Below, one piece after another: positions 16,215 through 24,580 of a stretch of DNA of 40,425 nt. Source of the stretch: an uncultured Lachnospiraceae bacterium (GTDB taxonomy: Bacteria; Bacillota; Clostridia; Lachnospirales; Lachnospiraceae); contig CAMVPR010000024.1 of assembly GCA_947169385.1 (NCBI GenBank), forward strand, positions 1 through 40,425, read 5' to 3'. The notes beneath the pieces are model-generated. The model saw nothing but the letters and a program-made list of their open reading frames with translations. It had not been told where the DNA came from and made no database searches. Position numbers and translations under genes: made by a program. The first letter of the stretch is position 1. Every line of letters starts with the position of its first letter.

Positions 16215-17273
16215 ATGAATTACATCAAAAGATTAACAGCATTTGTGTTATGCCTTGCGATATCTTTTTCATTTGCAAATGTTAAAGCATCGGCAGGTAA
16301 TGTTTCAGGTGACGCAGCATCAGCTAATGCAACCTCGTCAAGTGCGTCAAGTAACGCTTCGGAGAATGCGTCTAAAGATGCATCGAGCAACGCGTCTAAG
16401 GATGCTTCTAAGAACGCTGAGGCTACAACTACAGAGATTGTTTCGGGTGATGCTTCTAAGGATGCCACAACAGAGGCAGCAACTACAGAGAAGGCTAAGG
16501 CTACCACAGAGAAGACTTTGTTGGAAGATATGTCTATCGGACTTCATAAGAATGCAGACGGTAAGATTTATTACGCTAACAAGAACGGCAAGAAAGCCAC
16601 CGGATACAAGAAGGTCGGCAAGGCAGAGTATTTCTTTGGCTCAGACGGATACGCATTAGTTAAGAAGTGGAAATACGTTAAGCTTAACGGAACCAAATAT
16701 AAGCTATATTTCGGTGCCAATGGCAAGAGAGTTTTGGACGTATCTAATCTTATGAAGAAGAATACAAGATACGCAATCGATGTTATTTTAAACAAATGTA
16801 TGATTATGATCTATGCTAAGGACGGCAATAAGGGATACACAATTCCGGTCAAGGCAATGACATGTTCACCTGGACTTCCGGGTCACGATACAATCACCGG
16901 AACCTACAAGATTAGGAAAGTAGGTACATGGCACACACTGTTCTACAATTCGTACGGACAGTATGCAACCAACATACATGGCAACTTCTTGTTCCACTCA
17001 GTATGCTACACCAAGTACGGTGACCACTATTCGCTTTCTAAGAAAGCATACAGCCAGTTAGGTCAGAAAGCATCTCACGGATGTATAAGACTTCTTGTCA
17101 AGGATGCCAAATGGATATATGAACACGCGGCTAATATCGACAAGACCACACTTAGAAAGGGTTCTAAGAACACCAAGACGCCTCTTGCCAAGCCTACTAC
17201 CAAGAAGATTGGTAAGACTTTAGACGGCAGGTATTATGACCCGACAGACCCTAAAATTAAACAGCAAGTGTAG
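16215..17273 (+). CDS. Secreted L,D-transpeptidase (YkuD) with cell-wall repeat and low-complexity linker
   Basis: The 352-residue protein has a signal peptide (about 1-27). A linker of about 70 residues follows, built of Ala, Ser, Asn, Asp, Lys and Thr with repeated NASKDAS-type blocks. Residues about 105-175 look like choline-binding-type aromatic/Gly repeats (KIYYANKNGKKATGYKK, then GKAEYFFGSDGYA). The YkuD catalytic domain covers about 185-310, with HGNFLFHS and the active-site SHGCIRL (His288, Cys290). The enzyme would make 3-3 peptidoglycan cross-links or attach proteins to the wall. The linker resembles a wall-spanning spacer. It is flanked by its own promoter and terminator, so it is probably monocistronic. 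Confidence 0.88.
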   Translation: MNYIKRLTAFVLCLAISFSFANVKASAGNVSGDAASANATSSSASSNASENASKDASSNASKDASKNAEATTTEIVSGDASKDATTEAATTEKAKATTEKTLLEDMSIGLHKNADGKIYYANKNGKKATGYKKVGKAEYFFGSDGYALVKKWKYVKLNGTKYKLYFGANGKRVLDVSNLMKKNTRYAIDVILNKCMIMIYAKDGNKGYTIPVKAMTCSPGLPGHDTITGTYKIRKVGTWHTLFYNSYGQYATNIHGNFLFHSVCYTKYGDHYSLSKKAYSQLGQKASHGCIRLLVKDAKWIYEHAANIDKTTLRKGSKNTKTPLAKPTTKKIGKTLDGRYYDPTDPKIKQQV

Positions 17274-17277
17274 AATA

Positions 17278-17312
17278 AAAGCTAAGGCGTTTTGCCTTAG
17301 CTTTTTATTTTT
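17278..17312 (+). terminator. Terminator after the L,D-transpeptidase gene
   Basis: An 11-bp stem AAAGCTAAGGC/GCCTTAGCTTT with loop GTTTT, then a T-rich run. Confidence 0.88.
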
Positions 17313-17327
17313 AATGCTAAAAATGTA

Positions 17328-17349
17328 TCAGGGTCCGTCCCTGTGGTTT
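17328..17349 (-). repeat. R3 repeat fragment
   Basis: GGTCCGTCCCTGTGGTT matches the reverse complement of the element at 742-779 at 15 of 17 bases (CA versus TG in the middle). Confidence 0.4.
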
Positions 17350-17359
17350 AATAATTATC

Positions 17360-17388
17360 TTGTGTATAACAGCTATATTTGATAAAAT
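17360..17388 (+). promoter_or_regulatory. Promoter of the rnhA-hisA pair
   Basis: TTGTGT (17360-17365), 17-base spacer, TAAAAT (17383-17388). Confidence 0.5.
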
Positions 17389-17418
17389 ATGAGGGATGAT
17401 TAGTGATGAGGTGAGTTT

Positions 17419-18060
17419 ATGACTAAGAAGTTTTATGCGGTTCGAAAAGGCAGGACAAGCGGTATTTATGAGAGCTGGGATGAGGCTAAGGCACAGGTTG
17501 ATGGCTTTAAGGGCGCAGAATTTAAGGGGTTTATGACGCGCGATGAGGCTGAGGCTTTTATGAAGGCTGAAGGTCAGGCTACAGTTATGAAGATTGTTAA
17601 GAGTGAACAGCTTGCCATTCCTGCTAACATAGGTGAGAAGGGCGTTGCGATCGCTTATGTTGACGGTAGTTATGACAGGAGAAAGCGCGTGTTCTCTTAC
17701 GGTGTTGTCATTATCAAGGACGGCAACATTTACACGGAGAACAGGAGATTTGTCGATGATCCTTTAGCCGAGATGCATAATGTCGCAGGCGAGATTAAGG
17801 GTGCTGAGGCTGCGATGAGATATGCGCTCGATCATGGCTACGAGAGCATTGTCATTTACCATGATTACGAAGGTATTGCCAAATGGTGTTTAGGCGAGTG
17901 GGTTCCTAAGAAGCCGGGCACAATTTCGTATATGAATTATTATAATGAGGTTAGTCAGTCGGTGCAGATATCATTTGTAAAAGTGGCCGCGCACACAGGA
18001 GATTATTACAACGAGATGGCTGACAGATTGGCCAAGGAAGCGTTAGGTATAAGGAAGTAG
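17419..18060 (+). CDS. rnhA: Ribonuclease H with N-terminal hybrid-binding domain
   Basis: The 213-residue protein has an N-terminal RNase H1-type hybrid-binding (caulimovirus VI) domain at about 1-55 (KFYAVRKGRTSGIYESWDEA). The RNase H fold covers about 75-213. Its acidic residues are visible in YVDGS, AGEIKGAEAAM and YHDYEGIAKW, with the final loop HTGDYYNEMADRLAKEAL. It cuts RNA in RNA-DNA hybrids, such as R-loops and primers. The two-domain layout is common in Firmicutes. hisA starts 2 bases after the stop and shares its promoter, although the functions are unrelated. Confidence 0.9.
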   Translation: MTKKFYAVRKGRTSGIYESWDEAKAQVDGFKGAEFKGFMTRDEAEAFMKAEGQATVMKIVKSEQLAIPANIGEKGVAIAYVDGSYDRRKRVFSYGVVIIKDGNIYTENRRFVDDPLAEMHNVAGEIKGAEAAMRYALDHGYESIVIYHDYEGIAKWCLGEWVPKKPGTISYMNYYNEVSQSVQISFVKVAAHTGDYYNEMADRLAKEALGIRK

Positions 18061-18062
18061 TT

Positions 18063-18842
18063 ATGAGATTCAGACCATGTATTGATATTCACAACGGTAA
18101 GGTTAAGCAGATAGTTGGAGGCTCTCTTTTGGATAAGGGAGATTCGGCGATTGATAATTATGTTTCTGACAAGGACGGAGACTATTACGCGAAGTTATAT
18201 AAGGATAAAGGGCTTTCAGGCGGACATGCCATAATTCTTAATCCTAAGACTTCTCCGTATTACGAGGAGGATGTTCATCAGGCTAAGCTTGCGCTCAATG
18301 CATATCGTGATGGGATTATGCTTGGCGGTGGCGTCACCGAAGCAAATGCTAAAGAGTTCATCGAGTACGGAGCTTCGCATGTTATAGTTACATCCTATGT
18401 TTTTAGAGACGGAATTGTAGATGAGGAGCGACTTAAAGGGTTAGTTGATCTTGTAGGTAGAGATCATCTTACCCTTGATTTTAGTTGTAGATTAAGAGAT
18501 GGTAAGTATTATATTGTCACTGATAGATGGCAGAAGTTTACTGAGGTTGAAGTAACATTAGATACTCTTCAAATGTATTCAAAATTTGCGGATGAGTTTC
18601 TGATTCATGCTGTTGATGTTGAAGGTAAGTCGTCGGGAGTGGATGCTGAGATTCTTGATATTCTTAGCAGGTTCGATGAGTGCCCTGTGACTTATGCGGG
18701 TGGCGTTGGTTCTTATGAGGATTTGAGGCTTATTAAGGACATAGGAAATGATAAGATTGATGTGACTATTGGAAGTGCGCTTGATCTTTTTGGGGGCAGT
18801 CTTGATTTCGATGAAGTTCTTAAGATCTGTGGAACAAAGTGA
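18063..18842 (+). CDS. hisA: Eukaryotic-type HisA (ProFAR isomerase)
   Basis: The 259-residue TIM barrel begins RFRPCIDIHNGKVKQIVGGS, with the catalytic Asp in CIDIHNG. It continues with GGHAIIL, MLGGGV, LDFSCR, HAVDVEG and VTYAGGVGSYEDL, with phosphate-loop glycines in both halves. The insertions and motifs match the fungal/plant HIS6 form (TIGR02129) better than ordinary bacterial HisA. Its role would be the fourth step of histidine synthesis. No other his gene lies nearby. AAGGAAG at the end of rnhA serves as ribosome binding site. The final codons and stop (TGTGGAACAAAGTGA) lie inside an R1-related repeat, so the C-terminus has been rewritten by it. Confidence 0.85.
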   Translation: MRFRPCIDIHNGKVKQIVGGSLLDKGDSAIDNYVSDKDGDYYAKLYKDKGLSGGHAIILNPKTSPYYEEDVHQAKLALNAYRDGIMLGGGVTEANAKEFIEYGASHVIVTSYVFRDGIVDEERLKGLVDLVGRDHLTLDFSCRLRDGKYYIVTDRWQKFTEVEVTLDTLQMYSKFADEFLIHAVDVEGKSSGVDAEILDILSRFDECPVTYAGGVGSYEDLRLIKDIGNDKIDVTIGSALDLFGGSLDFDEVLKICGTK

Positions 18843-18883
18843 CGAAGGATCTTAAAAGATTTTTCGACGCTTAAGAATGACAT
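18827..18883 (+). repeat. Fused inverted/direct R1-type repeat at the end of hisA
   Basis: GTGGAACAAAGTGACGAAGGATCT (given here only as its landmarks GTGGAACA, GTGACGAAGGATCT) matches the inverted R1-like unit at 31948-31980. It is followed at once by a decayed direct R1 unit, AAAGATTTTTCGACGC to AGAATGACATG. Confidence 0.6.
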
Positions 18884-18918
18884 GATAATAGCAAATGACT
18901 AAAACAGGAGGGACGCGT

Positions 18919-19323
18919 ATGCGTGAGAGGATACTTGCTTACCTTGAGTGGATGAATAACATACTTAATAATCCGCCTGAAGACATTGATTATAATGATC
19001 TTATGAGACGACATAAGGATGAGATAATGTTCTTTCAGCACGAGAGATTTATACATCTTATAGTTATGTTTTTATTTGCAATATCTACCATAATAGTGCT
19101 ATTGGTGACGGTTATTAACTTTCAGATAGCTCTGGTCGCACTTTTTGTAGCACTCTTGGTATTATTGATTCCATATATAAGACATTACTTTCTTCTTGAG
19201 AATGGAGTGCAGAAGATGTATTATCAATACGACCTTATATATAAGAGGCTTTATCCTAACGCCGAGGCTCCTGCATTTGACAAGGTGCCTAAAGAACTTA
19301 GGATGAAAGGAATCAATAATTGA
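18919..19323 (+). CDS. Small two-helix membrane protein of unknown function
   Basis: The 134-residue protein starts at the ATG at 18919, 6 bases after AGGAGGG (18906-18912). A soluble N-terminal helix region (LEWMNNILNNPPEDIDYND) is followed by two adjacent membrane helices at about 40-83 with almost no loop. The C-terminus is cytoplasmic-looking and charged (YDLIYKRLYPNAEAP). I do not recognise a named family. It sits directly before glnN, which has its own promoter starting at the stop of this gene. Confidence 0.75.
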   Translation: MRERILAYLEWMNNILNNPPEDIDYNDLMRRHKDEIMFFQHERFIHLIVMFLFAISTIIVLLVTVINFQIALVALFVALLVLLIPYIRHYFLLENGVQKMYYQYDLIYKRLYPNAEAPAFDKVPKELRMKGINN

Positions 19324-19352
19324 TTGACGAAATCAAGATACGGTATTACAAT
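19324..19352 (+). promoter_or_regulatory. Promoter of the glutamine synthetase gene
   Basis: TTGACG (19324-19329), 17-base spacer, TACAAT (19347-19352). It begins 1 base after the upstream stop. Confidence 0.65.
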
Positions 19353-19382
19353 AAATATTATTTTGAAAGGAAGACTTGACTG

Positions 19383-21491
19383 ATGAACAAGGAATTTAAT
19401 GTATTTGATGAGTTTGGTATTAACGTATTTAACGATTATACCATGCATCAGCGTTTGCCTAAGGACGCGTACAAGAAGCTTAAGCGTACTATTGAGGAGG
19501 GTAAGGAGTTAGATCTTGAGATTGCTAATATCGTTGCTCACGAGATGAAGGAATGGGCTATCGAGAGAGGTGCAACACACTATACTCACTGGTTCCAGCC
19601 TATGACCGGGGTTACGGCTGAGAAGCACGACGCATTTATCAATCCTACCGACGATGGAAGAGTTATCTTGAGCCTCTCAGGTAAGGAGCTTATAAAGGGC
19701 GAGCCGGATGCGTCATCATTTCCATCAGGTGGATTAAGAGCAACATTTGAGGCGAGAGGATACACAGCATGGGATCCTACATCTCCTGCATTTGTAAAGA
19801 AGACACCTAACGGATGTATATTATGTATTCCTACTGCATTCTGCTCATATACAGGAGAGGCGCTTGACAAGAAGACTCCACTTCTTCGTTCTATGGAAGC
19901 TCTTTCTAAGCAAGCTGTAAGGATTGCGCACCTTTTTGGCAATACAGAGGCTAAGCGTGTTACCACATCTGTTGGTGCAGAGCAGGAGTATTTCCTTGTT
20001 GATAGAGAGATGTATTATCAGAGAAAAGACCTTGTTTACACAGGTCGTACTCTTTTTGGCGGCATGCCTCCTAAGGGACAGGAGATGGATGACCACTATT
20101 TCGGAGTTATTAAAGAGAGAGTTGCAGGTTTCATGAAGGAGCTTAACGAAGAGCTTTGGAGACTTGGCGTTTCTGCTAAGACTCAGCATAACGAAGTTGC
20201 TCCTGCACAGCATGAGCTTGCTCCAATATACGCATCTAACAATGTTGCGGTAGACCACAATCAGCTCGTTATGGAGATGATGAAGAAGGTTGCTGAGAGA
20301 CACTCACTTACATGTCTCTTACAGGAGAAGCCTTTTGAGGGCATTAATGGTTCAGGTAAGCATAACAACTGGTCTATGGTTACTGACAATGGTCAGAACC
20401 TTCTTGACCCGGGTAAGAAGCCACATGAGAATCTTCAGTTTATACTTGTACTTGCTTGTATTCTTAAGGCTGTTGATGAGCACGCAGATTTGCTTAGACT
20501 TTCTGCAGCCAGTGCAGGCAATGATCACAGACTTGGAGCTAATGAGGCACCTCCTGCTATTGTGTCGGTTTATTTGGGAGATCAGCTTGAAGATGTGCTT
20601 GATCAGTTTATAAGAAAAGGAGAGGCTACGCATTCTATCCAGGGCGAGACTCTTGAGACCGGAGTTAAGATGGTTCCTGATTTCAAGAAGGATGCGACAG
20701 ACAGAAACAGGACGTCACCATTTGCATTTACAGGTAACAAGTTCGAATTCAGAATGCCTGGCTCAGCAGCTTCTGTTGCTAACCCTAACATTATTCTTAA
20801 TACTATTGTTGCCGACGTGTTCTCAGACGTCGCTGACCGTCTAGAGAAGGCTGAAGATTTTGATTCCGAGGTTCACAATATAATTTGCGAATTATTAAAA
20901 GATCACAAGCGTATTATCTTTAACGGTAACGGATATGCAGACGAGTGGGTTGAAGAAGCTGAGCTTAGAGGACTTCCTAATCTTAAGACAACAGTTGATG
21001 CTATCCCTTCACTTGTGACAGACAAAGCTATTGATGTGTTTGGCAAGTTTAATGTCCTTTCTAAGGAAGAGCTTGAGTCTAGAGCTGAGATTAAGTACGA
21101 AGAGTACTCTAAGCTTATCAATATAGAAGCTCTTACTATGGTAGATATGGCTAAGAAGCAGATTCTTCCGGCTGTTATGAGATATGAGGCAGAGCTTGCT
21201 AACGGTGCAAATGCTATCAAGACCGCAGGTGTTACACCTTCCGTTCAGCTTGACATGCTTAACTCTATCAACGAGAAGCTTGTTGTACTCGAGAAGGCTA
21301 TCAGTGAGTTAGAGCAGGCTGACAAGGATGCGCAAGCAATTCCTGAGGGAAGAGAGCAGGCCAAAGCATACTGTTACAAGGTTATTCCTGCTATGGATGC
21401 GGTTAGAAAGCCGGCTGACGAGCTCGAGTTTTTGGTTGACAAAGAGGCTTGGCCATTCCCATCGTATGGCGATTTGCTGTTTTATAAATAA
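19383..21491 (+). CDS. glnN: Glutamine synthetase type III
   Basis: The 702-residue length and sequence fit the GSIII family of anaerobes rather than the 440-residue GSI. It shows the GSIII N-terminal domain (WAIERGATHYTHWFQPMTG). Catalytic-domain segments follow: VGAEQEYFLVD, QHNEVAPAQHELAPI, the ATP/Glu region GINGSGKHNNWSM, and RNRTSPFAFTGNKFEFRMPGS (given in part). It makes glutamine from glutamate and ammonia in the cytoplasm as a large oligomer. GAAAGGAAG (19365-19373) is the ribosome binding site. No glnR or P-II gene is adjacent. Confidence 0.95.
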   Translation: MNKEFNVFDEFGINVFNDYTMHQRLPKDAYKKLKRTIEEGKELDLEIANIVAHEMKEWAIERGATHYTHWFQPMTGVTAEKHDAFINPTDDGRVILSLSGKELIKGEPDASSFPSGGLRATFEARGYTAWDPTSPAFVKKTPNGCILCIPTAFCSYTGEALDKKTPLLRSMEALSKQAVRIAHLFGNTEAKRVTTSVGAEQEYFLVDREMYYQRKDLVYTGRTLFGGMPPKGQEMDDHYFGVIKERVAGFMKELNEELWRLGVSAKTQHNEVAPAQHELAPIYASNNVAVDHNQLVMEMMKKVAERHSLTCLLQEKPFEGINGSGKHNNWSMVTDNGQNLLDPGKKPHENLQFILVLACILKAVDEHADLLRLSAASAGNDHRLGANEAPPAIVSVYLGDQLEDVLDQFIRKGEATHSIQGETLETGVKMVPDFKKDATDRNRTSPFAFTGNKFEFRMPGSAASVANPNIILNTIVADVFSDVADRLEKAEDFDSEVHNIICELLKDHKRIIFNGNGYADEWVEEAELRGLPNLKTTVDAIPSLVTDKAIDVFGKFNVLSKEELESRAEIKYEEYSKLINIEALTMVDMAKKQILPAVMRYEAELANGANAIKTAGVTPSVQLDMLNSINEKLVVLEKAISELEQADKDAQAIPEGREQAKAYCYKVIPAMDAVRKPADELEFLVDKEAWPFPSYGDLLFYK

Positions 21492-21616
21492 TTTTTTAGA
21501 AATTTCTCAAAAAAGTATGGAAATTGTCAGAAAAATGTGTTAAGATATGTGTAGAAGATGTGAGAAACATTAGATTGTTTTAATTAAGGCGGAAATACAA
21601 GAGAATAAACCAAAAG

Positions 21617-21652
21617 AGCCGGAGGTTTTATACGTTTTCCTCTGGCTTTTTT
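21617..21652 (+). terminator. Terminator between glnN and pheA
   Basis: AGCCGGAGG pairs with CCTCTGGCT (one G-T) across a 13-base loop, followed by TTTTTT. The rest of the 240-base gap is AT-rich. Confidence 0.75.
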
Positions 21653-21672
21653 GGGCTCTTTTTACGTTTTCC

Positions 21673-21701
21673 TTTACGCCATTTTAAAATGATGATATAA
21701 T
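21673..21701 (+). promoter_or_regulatory. Promoter of pheA
   Basis: TTTACG (21673-21678), 17-base spacer, TATAAT (21696-21701). Confidence 0.5.
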
Positions 21702-21733
21702 CAACGAATGTTAGTTGATTGAGGAGTGATACT

Positions 21734-22630
21734 TTGAGCAGCGATATGGATATAATGTCTACGATCAGCAACGTTTTGAATGTTTTTGATTTTGTGGATG
21801 AGATAGAGTATAACACGGACACTAAGGTTGTTTATTCCGGTGTTCCGGGAGCATTTGCCGAGATGGCGTTGGTAGAATTCTTCGGTGAGGATGTTGATAA
21901 GATTCCTGTAGCGAGCTTTAGAGAGGTTATGGAAGCGCTTTCTAACGACGAGGCAGCCTATGGAGTTCTTCCTATTGAGAACTCTTCTGCAGGAAATGTT
22001 GAGAGCAATTATGACCTGCTTGCCGAGTACGATCTTTATATAGTAGGAGAGCAGATTATCGAGGTTAATCAGGCGCTTATGGTGCTTCCTGAGGCTTCGA
22101 TAGAGGATATCAAGACTGTTTATTCGCATCCTCAGGGACTTATGCAGTGTTCTAAGCTGTTAGAGGAGCATGGATGGCACCAGGTCAGCATGTCCAATAC
22201 TGCAAGGAGTGCCATGAAGGTTAGGGATGACAAGGATATAACGGCTGCGGCTATTGCGAGTGAGCGTTCCGCTAAATTATACGGTTTAAAGATTATCAAT
22301 CCTGTTGCCAACAATAACACCAACAACGCTACGAGATTTATTGTGTTGTCCAAGAAGCCACATATTACGGCAGAGGCTAACAAGGTGGCGATATCATTTG
22401 GCTTACCACACGAAAGTGGTGCGCTTTATAAGATACTTGGCGATATTGTTAATCACGGACTTAATATGTCGATGATAGCCTCAAGACCGATTCCGGGTAA
22501 ACAGTGGGAATATTATTTTTATATAGAGTTTATCGGAAGACTTTCAGATGATGCCGTTAAATTAGCGCTCTTGGAGATAGGTTTTCACAGTATTGATTTA
22601 AGAATTTTAGGAAATTACTTGACACATTAG
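21734..22630 (+). CDS. pheA: Prephenate dehydratase (monofunctional, ACT domain)
   Basis: The 298-residue protein decarboxylates and dehydrates prephenate to phenylpyruvate for phenylalanine. The TTG at 21734 follows GAGGAG (21721-21726); the ATG at 21746 is an alternative. About 30 N-terminal residues precede the catalytic domain, too few for the chorismate mutase domain that many clostridial PheA proteins carry. Catalytic features are YSGVPGAFAEMA, PIENSSAG, YSHPQGLMQC and NNATRFIVL. The ACT domain has GLPHESGALYKIL; the usual ESRP effector motif reads ASRP, which may change phenylalanine feedback. No other aro genes are close. Confidence 0.9.
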   Translation: MSSDMDIMSTISNVLNVFDFVDEIEYNTDTKVVYSGVPGAFAEMALVEFFGEDVDKIPVASFREVMEALSNDEAAYGVLPIENSSAGNVESNYDLLAEYDLYIVGEQIIEVNQALMVLPEASIEDIKTVYSHPQGLMQCSKLLEEHGWHQVSMSNTARSAMKVRDDKDITAAAIASERSAKLYGLKIINPVANNNTNNATRFIVLSKKPHITAEANKVAISFGLPHESGALYKILGDIVNHGLNMSMIASRPIPGKQWEYYFYIEFIGRLSDDAVKLALLEIGFHSIDLRILGNYLTH

Positions 22631-22711
22631 TGATTACATATTAGTATCTTATTTGGTAAAGTTTTTGGTGCATAATGTATTGTTGTATTCATTATAGAGG
22701 AGGACGTGTCC

Positions 22712-23101
22712 ATGAACATTCTGGTAGCGGAAGATGATGCGGCGAGTAGAAGATATATTGAGAGGGCGTTAGAGAAGTACGGACCTGTTGATGCTGCTGT
22801 TGATGGCATCGAAGCGGTTGATTTCTTTTTGGAGAAGGTTGAGCACAATGAGTGTTACGACCTGGTTTGTCTTGACATCATGATGCCTAGAGTGGATGGG
22901 TATAAGGCGCTTGATGCGATAAGAGACATTGAGGAAGAGTTTAATGTTGGAAGGCGCAGCAAGGTCATTATGACCTCGGCACTTAACGAGTCGGAGCAAT
23001 TCGAGCCTAGCAAGGAGCATAAGCACGATGGCTACATTATGAAGCCTATCGATTTAAATGAGCTTGACCAGGCGATTGCTAAGATGGGATTTAATCAATA
23101 A
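22712..23101 (+). CDS. Stand-alone response-regulator receiver
   Basis: The 129-residue protein is a bare CheY-like receiver. The ATG at 22712 is 7 bases after AGAGGAGGA. The acidic pocket is EDD at 7-9, the phosphorylated Asp in VCLDIMMP at about 54, Thr in IMTSAL and Lys in YIMKPIDL. There is no output domain and no histidine kinase beside it. It may act by protein contact, for example as a phosphorelay intermediate. It ends in its own terminator, before rarA. Confidence 0.88.
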   Translation: MNILVAEDDAASRRYIERALEKYGPVDAAVDGIEAVDFFLEKVEHNECYDLVCLDIMMPRVDGYKALDAIRDIEEEFNVGRRSKVIMTSALNESEQFEPSKEHKHDGYIMKPIDLNELDQAIAKMGFNQ

Positions 23102-23106
23102 TAATT

Positions 23107-23136
23107 AGGGACACCATTTCGGTGTCCTTATTTTTT
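23107..23136 (+). terminator. Terminator after the receiver gene
   Basis: AGGGACACC pairs with GGTGTCCTT around ATTTC, followed by ATTTTTT. Confidence 0.8.
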
Positions 23137-23152
23137 AAGAAAGAGGATTATT

Positions 23153-24472
23153 ATGGATTTACTTGATTATATGAGAGAGCAGAATAAAGAGAAGGAGGCG
23201 CCTTTAGCTGGCAGAATGCGTCCTAAGACTTTAGATGAGGTTGTCGGGCAGCAGCACATTATCGGCAAAGACAAGCTCCTTTACAGGGCTATTGCGGCTG
23301 ATAAGCTTGGCTCTGTTATATTCTACGGACCGCCCGGTACTGGAAAGACAACGCTCGCCAAGGTCATAGCCAACACAACCTCGTCGGAATTTGCCCAGAT
23401 TAATGCTACAACAGCAGGCAAGAAGGATATGGAGGATGTTGTAAGAGCTGCCAAGGACAGAATATTGACGCTTCAGAAGAAGACGATACTTTTTATAGAC
23501 GAGATTCACAGGTTCAATAAGGGTCAACAGGATTATCTGCTTCCTTTCGTTGAGGACGGAACCATAACGCTTATAGGCGCAACCACGGAGAATCCGTATT
23601 TTGAGGTCAACAACGCGCTTTTGTCGAGGTCTCATGTATTTGAGCTTAAATCGCTTGAAAGAGATGATATCATGAAGCTTATAACCAAAGCTGTCTATGA
23701 TAAAGAACGGGGTATGGGCGCATACAATGCCGAGATAAGCGATGAGGCCTGCGGATTCTTAGCTGATATGGCGGAAGGGGATGCAAGGACTGCGCTGAAT
23801 GCGGTTGAACTTGGCGTCTTAACGACCGAGCCGTCAGACGACGGCAAGATTCACATTGATTTATCGGTTGCTGAGGAATGTATTCAGAGGCGTGCTTTTA
23901 AGTATGACAAACAGGGTGACAATCACTATGATACCATCTCGGCATTCATAAAGAGCATGAGGGGCTCGGACCCCGATGCAGCCCTTTATTATCTTGCCAA
24001 GATGATAAATGCAGGAGAGAGTGTCACATTCATTGCAAGACGCATCATGATATGTGCATCGGAGGATGTCGGAATGGCAGACCCGAACGCCATCAATGTA
24101 GCTGTATCATGTTCTTTGGCTGTTGAGAGGATAGGGCTTCCCGAAGCTAGGATTATCCTGGCCGAGGCAGCGGTATATGTTGCCACAGCGCCTAAGTCCA
24201 ACGCTTCGTATATGGGTATTGAATCAGCTCTTAATGCGGTTAAGAATTCCCACACGGGAGATGTTCCAAATCACTTGAAAGACGCACATTATAAGGGCGC
24301 ATCTAAGCTTGGACACGGAGACGGTTATCTCTATGCTCATAATTATCCGGACCACTATGTCAGACAGCAATATCTTCCTGATGAGCTTCTTGGGACGACA
24401 TTTTATGAGCCCACCGATATCGGATATGAAGGCAAGGTTAAGGAACGCCTTGAATTACTTAAGAACAGATAA
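23153..24472 (+). CDS. rarA: Replication-associated recombination protein A (AAA+ ATPase)
   Basis: The 439-residue protein has the MgsA/RarA layout. The N-terminus MRPKTLDEVVGQQHI is followed by Walker A GPPGTGKT at 59-66, Walker B LFIDEIHRF and sensor 1 ATTENP. The RarA C-terminal region contains KSMRGSDPDAALYYLA, MIICASEDVG-type and NHLKDAHY segments. RarA acts at stalled forks and on DNA ends. Length and motifs are typical. Confidence 0.94.
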   Translation: MDLLDYMREQNKEKEAPLAGRMRPKTLDEVVGQQHIIGKDKLLYRAIAADKLGSVIFYGPPGTGKTTLAKVIANTTSSEFAQINATTAGKKDMEDVVRAAKDRILTLQKKTILFIDEIHRFNKGQQDYLLPFVEDGTITLIGATTENPYFEVNNALLSRSHVFELKSLERDDIMKLITKAVYDKERGMGAYNAEISDEACGFLADMAEGDARTALNAVELGVLTTEPSDDGKIHIDLSVAEECIQRRAFKYDKQGDNHYDTISAFIKSMRGSDPDAALYYLAKMINAGESVTFIARRIMICASEDVGMADPNAINVAVSCSLAVERIGLPEARIILAEAAVYVATAPKSNASYMGIESALNAVKNSHTGDVPNHLKDAHYKGASKLGHGDGYLYAHNYPDHYVRQQYLPDELLGTTFYEPTDIGYEGKVKERLELLKNR

Positions 24473-24507
24473 GTTGCGTTGTTTCGCTTTTGTTATAACA
24501 TCTGTGA

Positions 24508-24571
24508 TACAATCTTACCTGATGATATATAAATAAGCCTTAATTCAGGTTGTAGTAACATATATGGGAGG
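24508..24571 (+). promoter_or_regulatory. Leader of the 1034-residue gene: weak promoter signal and ribosome binding site
   Basis: TACAAT at 24508-24513 is a fair -10 with no recognisable -35. GGGAGG at 24566-24571 is a strong ribosome binding site 9 bases before the ATG. Confidence 0.35.
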
Positions 24572-24580
24572 AATATTGTT

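Noticed and set aside
21492-21616. Glutamine riboswitch or T-box near glnN/pheA
   Set aside because: No conserved T-box sequence (TGGNACC-type) or glnA-motif core could be recognised.
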